Positions 57,146 to 64,000 of a stretch of 64,000 nucleotides of DNA are shown one piece after another. Position 1 is the first letter of the stretch, and every line of letters starts with the position of its first letter. Made by a program: the position numbers and the translations under genes. Under the pieces are notes generated by a model, which saw nothing but the letters and a program-made list of their open reading frames with translations, had not been told where the DNA came from and ran no database searches. This stretch comes from Platynereis dumerilii (taxonomy: Eukaryota; Annelida; Polychaeta; Phyllodocida; Nereididae), in contig JAPTHN010000001.1 of the NCBI GenBank assembly GCA_026936325.1, positions 136,811,138-136,875,137 of the forward strand. Direction: 5' to 3'.

Positions 57146-58915
57146 TTAGTTAATGAGTGCTGAGAATTGCTCTGGATGGATGACTGTCTTGAAGGCAGTC
57201 GAGACCTGTTTGCAGACTAGTTTGTTAATTTGTTCAGTGTCTACAACGTGTGTAACAGAGTATGCCAGAAGGACAGAGGTGATTGATGCTGCAATAGTGT
57301 AAGCAAGTTTGACGGAGTGAATGGCAGGCGTGGGGGGGGCTGCTTTTTGTGCATAGGTAAGCTTGACTGTTGTTTCTGATATTTTGGCTTGCTTGTAAGA
57401 AGGACAGCCTGAGAAGGTAGCGGCGTGTTCGCCACCACAGTTTGAACACTTATTTGATTTTGTGGGGGTGAGGGGGCATTCTTTGTGTTTGTGCTCACCA
57501 CTGCACTTCTTGCACGTTTGGGATTGGGACTTACATTGGTTGGAGGAGTGACCGAATTGGTAGCAGTTGAGGCATTGGAGGGGTCTTTTTGGAAGGTAAT
57601 CAACTACATTGTGCCTTCGGAAGGCAATTTTGATGCCTTCTTTAATGTATTTGTCTTTAGTAGCTTTATCGGGGAGGGCGATTTTGATACTGTTTGTGGC
57701 CGAGTTATTGGCAGCACTAAACATACGGGCTGCATGGGGGAGTTTGAATATTTCTTTAATTTCTTCCGCTTTGATATCTTGATCAACATTGCGGATGACA
57801 GCAAAGAGATTTTCCTTCGCTTTGGGCTGAGTGTTCAGTGTGGCGTCATTACCGGTTTGATTTAGTGGGGCGCGCTTTAATCTATCTCTGTATTGAGAAC
57901 CTTTGGTTTGTCTAATTTCGTATCTGGCGTTAGACATTTTTATGAGTGATTCCCAATCGTTCCTATCATTAGGAGTGATGAGAACATTACCGGCCGCGGT
58001 GGTACGGGTGTATTTGATGTACTGTTGAATCTCAGTGAATACATCAAGCCTTTTGGTACCAGGGTGAAACTCTATGATTAGGGCCTCCATTTTAGGGGTT
58101 TTGCTAGTGCTAGTGTTTTGGGAGGTGTTTGGTTTTTTAGAGGAGGAAGGGGTGGGATTTTGTAGGATGGAAGATTTGAGTTTACTAGTTGGGCTAACAT
58201 TAAGTTCCAGTAGGGGAGTGACTGAGACTTGGTGCGACCTGGCCAAGTTGGCCGGGGGACGGGGGGGATAGTTAGAGGAGGAAGTGGCGGAATTTTTACC
58301 TCTTTTGGAGGGGGACTTGTCCGGGGAGTTGGAGGGAGTGGAGGTATGGGAGACGTTTGAGTCGCGACGACGTTTACGTAGTCTTTTTCTGTCTTCCACT
58401 AATTGGAAGTCATCGGCATCCATTGATGATTCATTAGGGTCAATACGAGATATTTGGTCATCTGTAAGGGCCGCAAATTTGTTACTAAGTTCGTTATCTA
58501 GGATGCCCGCAAAGGTGTGGGCATGGGAAGAATTGGGGGAGGAATGACGGGTATCTAGGGGGGTTGGAGCACGTGAGGGGGTCTTGGAAGAGGAAGCATT
58601 GTTTAGGGAGGCGGATTTTGATAGGGAGCTTTGTTTGTTTTTTATTTTATTGTTAATTCTATCAGCTATTGCTTCAGGGCCTAGTCCCTGTTTGGCGAAC
58701 TGACTGCATGAGTTACTAATGCTCTCATAGGAGAGACCTGTTCTCCTTTCATTGATAGTACGTTGGAGACTGAGAACTTGTTCTGCAATATCTGCATCCA
58801 TGAGATGAAGGGGCTGAGGTTTATTTGGGACGGGTGGAGGTTTAGATCCTTTTCGCGATTCGGAGCGGCTACGCGCGCGTGTGGAAACATTAGCCTTTTT
58901 GAGTTCAGTGCTCAT
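57146..58915 (-). CDS. LINE ORF1 nucleic-acid-binding protein, intact
   Basis: 589 residues. The serine/proline-rich basic N-terminal half (KTPSRAPTPLDTRHSSPNSS) is followed by an RRM-like/ORF1 core (MEALIIEFHPGTKRLDVFTE onward) and three zinc knuckles at residues 448-504: CLNCYQFGHSSNQC, CKKCSGEHKHKEC, CSNCGGEHAATFSGC. The C-terminal tail contains a hydrophobic segment (YTIAASITSVLLAYSV). No internal stops. Role known for the family: binds element RNA to form the RNP. Confidence 0.88.
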   Translation of the reverse strand: MSTELKKANVSTRARSRSESRKGSKPPPVPNKPQPLHLMDADIAEQVLSLQRTINERRTGLSYESISNSCSQFAKQGLGPEAIADRINNKIKNKQSSLSKSASLNNASSSKTPSRAPTPLDTRHSSPNSSHAHTFAGILDNELSNKFAALTDDQISRIDPNESSMDADDFQLVEDRKRLRKRRRDSNVSHTSTPSNSPDKSPSKRGKNSATSSSNYPPRPPANLARSHQVSVTPLLELNVSPTSKLKSSILQNPTPSSSKKPNTSQNTSTSKTPKMEALIIEFHPGTKRLDVFTEIQQYIKYTRTTAAGNVLITPNDRNDWESLIKMSNARYEIRQTKGSQYRDRLKRAPLNQTGNDATLNTQPKAKENLFAVIRNVDQDIKAEEIKEIFKLPHAARMFSAANNSATNSIKIALPDKATKDKYIKEGIKIAFRRHNVVDYLPKRPLQCLNCYQFGHSSNQCKSQSQTCKKCSGEHKHKECPLTPTKSNKCSNCGGEHAATFSGCPSYKQAKISETTVKLTYAQKAAPPTPAIHSVKLAYTIAASITSVLLAYSVTHVVDTEQINKLVCKQVSTAFKTVIHPEQFSALIN

Positions 58916-58974
58916 GTTGATAAGTAGTGATGATGATATGAGAAAAAGATGAGAGATATATGTGATGTGTGAAA

Positions 58975-59350
58975 GGTGATGGGGGTAAGTGGGGGTAAAT
59001 GGGGGTAAGTGAGGTAATTTTAGGTAAGGGAAGTGAATAGGTAGGAGGAGAGAAGTTTATAGTGGAAAAGGTGGTGGGGGTAAGTGGGGGTAGGTGGGGG
59101 TGAGTGGGGGTAATTAAGGTAAATTGAGGTAAGGGAAGTGTGTAGGTAAGAAAAGAAGTTTAGAGTGAAAAAGGTGGTGAGGGAAAGAGAAAGAGAGAGA
59201 GGTTGAGGGGGAGAAGTGATGGGGGTAGGTGGGGGTAAGTGGGGGTAGGTGAGGTTAAGTGAAGTAATTTAAGTATAGGGAAAGTGATAAAGTGAAATTT
59301 TAAGTTTTGGGTGAAATTAAAGGTGGGAGTAATTGGGGGTGGGAGGGGGT
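58975..59350 (-). repeat. Tandem GGGGGTAAGT-rich units in the LINE 5' UTR
   Basis: Three units of about 110-130 bp starting near 58975, 59085 and 59215, each with several GGGGGTAAGT/GGGGGTAGGT copies, a GAGGTAA..TTAGGTAAGGGAAGT part and AAGTTTA.AGTG.AAAAGGTGG. They resemble monomers of tandem 5' UTR promoters found in some LINEs. Confidence 0.7.
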
Positions 59351-59816
59351 AAAGTAGAGATGGGTGGGGTTATGTATAGTGAGGGAGGGGATAAGTGAGG
59401 TGAAGGGTGATGGGAGAGAAGTGGGATTGATGATGATGATAGTGTCATTTTGGGCCGAAGGCCCAAGGCCAATATGGGCACGAAGCCCCTGTGGCCTTGA
59501 ATTGTCATTATTTTGTACCCAGGTGGCCTTGTTTTTCTTCTCCGAAGATCAGATTTATGGGCCACCTGGGTGAGTTCATAGTCTTTTTGGGGGGGGCACT
59601 TGGGAAGGGATCCAACGGGTCGCCAGCTTTTTCGCGTCTTTTTCTTCTTTCGTCTGTGTGCGGGGTCCGGAGGGAGGCTGTGATGTTCTTGTGATGGTGT
59701 TCTTCTTGTTTTTCCTGAAAAGAGAATGAAAAGAGAGAGCAGTATCTGGGCTTTCGAGTGGGACGAGCATTTAAGACAGAGGTGTTTCCGCATTGTTTTG
59801 TGGGAATTGAGTATAA

Positions 59817-59935
59817 GAATGAGAGTCTGGTACAAGCCCTATTAATTCAGGGATGTCCAGGGTCTTTCAGTTGCCCCGGCATAGAATACCGGATACAACC
59901 CGCCTCCATTTAAAGTTCCATGGGCTCGGACTGGA
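59817..59935 (-). mobile_element. Internal fragment of the 34492-type SINE
   Basis: The minus strand reads GTCCGAGCCCATGGAACTTT, AAATGGAGGCGGGTTGTATC, CATCCCTGAATTAATAGGGC and TTGTACCAGACTCTCATTC, colinear with 34530-34660 at about 90% identity. No B box and no tail. Confidence 0.8.
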
Positions 59936-59982
59936 TGTGTTGTACACAGTGGCTGCGGTGACGCAGGTGAGCTGTGTATGTG

Positions 59983-60420
59983 GAAGCAAAGGAGTGGGTC
60001 TGCGCGGGTTGGCAACAGGGCTCCCACCCACAGTCGGTTGGCGTCGCCCCACCGTACATACTGGCTTAGGGCCAGTCATGATATGTGGGCCTCAGCCTGA
60101 CTGCTTTTTGAGCTTTTTTTTGGGTGAACATTTTGATGACAATTTGGATGAGAGTGATTGATACACGGTGATAGGTTGCGTCTGCGCAGTTTTGGCTGTG
60201 TATTGAGGAAGCAAAGGAGTGGGTCTGCGCGGGTTGGCAACAGGGCTCCCACCCACAGTCGTTGGCGTCGCCCCACCGTACATACTGGCTTAGGGCCAGT
60301 CATGATATGTGGGCCTCAGCCTGACTGTTTTTTGAGCTTTTAGTGGTGAAGATTGATGAAAAGTTGGATGAGAGTGATTGATACATTGATCAGTACACAG
60401 TAAGAGGCTGCGTCTGCGGA
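59983..60420 (+). repeat. 225-bp tandem repeat, two units
   Basis: GAAGCAAAGGAGTGGGTCTG at 59983 and again at 60208. Each unit includes GGTTGGCAACAGGGCTCCCA, CGTCGCCCCACCGTACATAC and GCCTCAGCCTGACTG. The first 150 bp of the units are nearly identical, so the duplication is recent. Confidence 0.9.
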
Positions 60421-60464
60421 AGTGGGATTGAGGTATTTATGGAATAATAAAGGGAGTTATGATG

Positions 60465-60706
60465 TAGATGGTGAAAATGGTATACAAAAGCAAGTTTGGT
60501 TCTAGATGGTGAAAATCATATACAGTGTTTACGTTTGGGTGCTAGATGGTGAAAACCATATACAATGTTTACGTTTGGGTCCTAGATGGTGAAAATGGGA
60601 TACAATGTTTACAAATGAAGATGTGATGGTGGATGGTGAAAATGAGATACAATGTTTACAAAGAAGCTAGATGATGAAAATGGTATAGACTGTTTATATT
60701 GACGGC
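60465..60706 (+). repeat. About 40-bp minisatellite, six units
   Basis: TAGATGGTGAAAAT..TATAC, then AATGTTTACGTTTGGGT, with unit starts at about 60465, 60503, 60543, 60583, 60630 and 60668. Confidence 0.88.
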
Positions 60707-62440
60707 CAATGAGCTGATAGTATGAAAAGAAAGTGAAAGATTGAAGTATATAGTGGTTGTAGAAAAGAGGGAGATAAAGGGAGAGGAGTGGGGGGATAGA
60801 GGGATGTTATGAGGGGATAGATGAGGTTGTGAGAGGAATAGGTGGATGAGGAAATGGGAATTTGAAATAGAGAGATGTGATTGGATGTTGGGATGTCGGC
60901 CTATACTACACTAAGTGTAGCGGTAAAACGACGTTGTGAAACGGACGTTTTTTAGAAGTAATTCTGAGTAGAATTTAAAAATGAAAAATACTAGCTTGTA
61001 GAGAATTAAATTGCGAAGAGAATGAGCCTACTTAGAGGTTTCTACGATGATTATAAGTGGTTTAAAAGTTGAAGAGAAGTTGAGTGAAAAAAGTTTGAAA
61101 TTTAGATGGAAAGAAGGAAGTGATTTGCGGTAAAAAGACGCTATCGTACGAGCGAAATTAAGGGGTTTTAATGAAGAGTCGGACAGGAAATGATGGTTTT
61201 GTTACTTCAAGGAGGATCTTAACTGTACTGTGCGAAAATTTGGTGAAGATCGGATGATCCTAACCGGTTCAAAAGAGCCTGCAAAGTTTTGTTATGATTG
61301 GGAGAGATGATGAGAAAAGATGGATGCCAGAAATGGCTTGAAGAATGATAAGTTTTTAGATATGGATAAAGTTGTAAAAAAAATTGAAATACCCAAAAAC
61401 TAATTGGATGGGATGTGAGAATAGGATGTTTAGTTAATAGATCAATTGAATTTGGGAAGATATGACAAGCAGGTGGATGGATGTTTAGAGATTTCGGTTT
61501 GTTTACAAAAAATAAAAATGCAAATGGATGCTGTCTATGGGGAGAATTGGCTACTTCCTGCTGGGTTTACAAGCCAGAGTTTTCCTGAAAAGGACACTTG
61601 TGGACATGTAAGGGGCCCGTACAATGAAAGCTAAGACAATAAAGGAAGAACAGTTATATAAATGCACTTATCTGGTCCTTGAAGAGCTGAAAAAACGGAA
61701 TTATAGATGTTTGTATCCAGTGAGTGATATTCCAGATGAAGTGTATTTGCCGAAGTTCCTTGAGAGTCTATTTTGTGCCAAATTGGCTATAAATGTCTAT
61801 AAATGTCTTTATCCAAGCCAGGAACTGGCCCAGAAAGTCGGTTAGTGCCCCAGAGAGGCTTCGTATCCTCCTTGGATCCAGAGATGTCCGTAGTATTCCT
61901 TCTCCGCTTCAACAAGAGTGCAATAAAACAAACCAAATGTGTGCTTAAGCAGAGCAGCATACAACAGGTGTGTACTGCTCGAATGCCAGTGCAACTATGA
62001 ATGAATGGAATGAAATGAGAATGAAGGCTACCTGGACTGGGTCCTTTTATAGGTGGTCCCCCGTCTTTAATGGAAAGGAGAGAGTAGGCCTAATGTCCGT
62101 GAATTGATGTTTGAATCGAGGGCCAAAGTATTATAGGAACTGATTAGGATTTGAATTCATCTGAAAGGTATCTTCGAAAAAAGATCAAATTTGTATAATT
62201 GATGGGATGGGGATGGGCAAGGTGGTTGAAGACCTTGGACAACGAATCACAGTGAAGGCAGACAGGGGCTGATCCAGAGGGGCTGAAAACGGGATCTTTT
62301 TGAAAGGAGAAGTTAGAGTGCATGGCATGGGTGAGTTGGTTTGTTGGATATGGGAAGTAGTAGTGTTTTGATGCATAATGGGGTGTGTGCATAAGAAGGA
62401 GGCGAAATTGGATGATTTTGGTGGTGTCGGAGGTGGGACC
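60707..62440. other. G-rich non-coding region, no gene recognised
   Basis: Continues the purine-rich plus strand of the LINE upstream side to about 61200. A palindrome CTACACTAAGTGTAG lies at about 60905-60919. Open frames of 60-75 codons at 61446-61845 have no recognisable motif. Confidence 0.35.
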
Positions 62441-62443
62441 CCA

Positions 62444-63420
62444 CACTGTAAAATTTGAAAACTGTGTTGAAGCAATAATTTGAGCTGTCTGAGAATGTTA
62501 ATAATTTTCAAGCTATGATAGCTCAATCCTATAAGTTGTCAAGGTATGATAGCTCAATGATGTAAGTTGTCCAAACGAATCATAACATTAAGCTGTGAAA
62601 ACATGAAAGCTTCAGTTGTTGCAGATAGCTTGACATCTCAGTCATGCCACATATAGCGCCATCTATAACAAGCACTTCTCATAACACTGCGTTTAGTTTT
62701 AAATAATTATTTACCTACAAGAAAAAAGAACATTTATATTACACTATCCCAGAGAAAAAATTAGTAGCACACCACTTTAGCTGGTCACTTTTTTATTTTT
62801 ATCTCTCTTAAATTAATTTGTGGGAGTAATTCGATGCATGCTTTCACACGTCAACCAACATTTCCAAGTCAGAGTGTGTTCAAATATAGGCTTCTGGCAC
62901 TGTATACCAACTCAGATGAGCCACAGGCCATTGGGATTTATTCACAATAAATTAATTTTTAAGTCTACTTGTGATGCAATGGTCTGTGTTGAATGCATCT
63001 TGGGCCTGTCCATGGTGTGCTAAAATGAAGCATACTGGATCAGGTGGATCCAATTGAGAGATCAAACAATATTTTGAGATTACAGCCCATATTCATAAAT
63101 AATTTTATAAGACAGGTCACACAAATATAAATAAAAAACAACTAAAAATGAGTCAACACAGCTCAAAATTTTGAGTTGTGTCAGCTTGGATCAATAAGTC
63201 AACAAAACTCAATATTTTGAGCTGTAAGTCAACACAACTCATTGTTTTGAGTTTTCTCAGCTTGAATACCTTGGTCAACATAGCTTAGTATTTTGAGCTA
63301 TCTCAGCTCAGTATTTTGAGTTATCTCAGCTTAAAACATTAATCTATGTTAGCTCAATCAACTTGTGCAACCATCTCACTCAATCAATTGAGCTGAATCA
63401 GCGAGTCCGATTTTACAGTG
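62444..63420. mobile_element. CACTG-ended TIR element with iterated TTTTGAG.TGT.TCAGCTT units
   Basis: The left end CACTGTAAAATTT is inverted by GATTTTACAGTG at the right. 63150-63400 contains about five 50-60 bp units with short palindromes such as CTCAAAATTTTGAG, then TC.GCTTG. The left part has AGCTATGATAGCTCAAT twice. The CACTG terminus occurs in CMC/Chapaev-type elements. No ORF and no certain target duplication (possibly CA). Confidence 0.55.
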
Positions 63421-63464
63421 CACATGGCGAATGTGCCACTGGTGTTACACTTTTATTTAAATAG

Positions 63465-63560
63465 ATTCTTGCATTTTGTACACAGATGAGAGACTGCACC
63501 CCCATGAGAGACAGCTTCATGACCGCAAAAGGGCCGGTCTTGTGACGCGGGGACTGTACT
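63465..63560 (+). repeat. Dispersed repeat, partner of 3830-3995
   Basis: GAGAGACTGCACCCCCATGA, GCTTCATGACCGCAAAAG, GGTCTTGTGACGCGGGGACT align with the copy in the SLC5 intron. Shorter than that copy. Confidence 0.6.
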
Positions 63561-64000
63561 ATCGCTAAGTACTAGTTATTCAATTATCAATTTAGTTTTT
63601 CCATTCGACTCAGCGTAATTTCACATTTTCACTCATGACTACAAAATAATCAATAGAAGTGACCGCATCGAAAAGGAACTGATGTAATAACACCCGAAGT
63701 ATTGATTCCACTGATCCGAATTGATTCCAAAATTTTATCAATTGGATTCAATCCTATTTCACACTTGTGTGTAATTATTATGAATGGCTTGAGTTCACTT
63801 ATTTTTGCAGAATTTAAAAGGCTGGTTACAGAATAAGAGCTGACATTGAAATTAATGCCAATAACATGCATGATATCCATCAGATTATACTATTATTTTC
63901 ATATTCGACTAAATTGTTAATCTCACGAACTGGGGGCATTAAAATCATCATAAAAATTATCAGTTAATGAATCGTTGTGAATTTGATGAACAATTATAGT
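63561..64000. other. Non-coding, nothing recognised
   Basis: AT-rich end of window. A 76-codon minus-strand frame (63650-63880) has no recognisable motif. Confidence 0.35.

Larger units (their letters stand above)
53330..59464 (-). mobile_element. Two-ORF APE-type LINE, nearly intact
   Basis: 5' UTR upstream (plus coordinates above 58915), ORF1 58915-57146, ORF2 57143-54346 with one frameshift, and a long 3' UTR down to about 53330. The element strand is A/C-rich, so the plus strand is strikingly G-rich throughout. Borders are provisional: GGGCCGAAGGCCC hairpins at 53330-53342 and 59452-59464 occur near both ends. The 3' UTR holds two diverged copies of a segment with TTATGTTTTGACC...ACCGTACTGGGT (53955, 54250). 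Clade by motif style is Jockey/I/CR1-like. No target duplication identified. Confidence 0.75.

Noticed and set aside
59317-59835. 172-codon minus-strand frame rich in Pro, Ser and His
   Set aside because: Arises from strand-biased LINE 5' UTR sequence, which yields spurious Pro/Ser-rich frames.

Overview
This is a eukaryotic, metazoan genomic window of about 37% GC with spliced host genes, long introns and very dense interspersed repeats. The host genes and repeat types (tRNA-derived SINEs with tetranucleotide tails, APE-type LINEs, a Penelope-like element, hAT and TTAA-target MITEs) fit a marine invertebrate such as an echinoderm, mollusc or lancelet. The species cannot be fixed from sequence alone.

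Host genes. (1) Minus strand, 9109 down to 302: a sodium/solute cotransporter of the SLC5A8/SLC5A12 type, with 13 coding exons placed by splice signals and reading phase. The exons that should encode the Na2-site helix and the next few membrane helices are absent between 4088 and 1228. (2) Plus strand, 37239-37715: the first coding exon of a SAMD5/SASH1-type SAM-domain gene, ending at a clear splice donor. No later exon was found, so intron 1 probably runs out of the window.

Layout. 0.3-9.1 kb: the transporter gene, with a 2.4 kb ORF1-only retroelement (copy 1), a foldback element, a TIR element and a hAT MITE in its introns. 9.1-20 kb: intergenic, with two SINEs, a 3.1 kb tandem-repeat-rich insertion, a 1.6 kb TTAA-target MITE and a 0.9 kb TA-target element. 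20-23.1 kb: an older LINE 5' piece and copy 2 of the ORF1-only retroelement. 23.1-34.4 kb: a mosaic of decayed DNA-transposon coding pieces, mostly minus strand, including HARBI1/DDE_Tnp_4-like and pogo-like transposase remnants. 34.5-35.8 kb: a SINE with target duplication and a Penelope-like element in inverted halves. 36-50 kb: promoter, first exon and probable first intron of the SAM gene, with GATA microsatellites, a 1 kb TIR element and SINEs. 50-53 kb: a MITE and a 5'-truncated LINE. 53.3-60.7 kb: an almost intact two-ORF APE-type LINE (minus), followed on its 5' side by tandem arrays. 62.4-63.4 kb: a TIR element full of short inverted motifs.

The most unusual content is a 'half-LINE' family. 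Two copies share 5' and 3' ends and each has its own 13-bp target duplication. They encode a zinc-knuckle ORF1 but no reverse transcriptase. Their 3' tail also ends a tRNA-derived SINE in the same window. Paralogous repeats elsewhere in the window act as empty sites that delimit two nested insertions.
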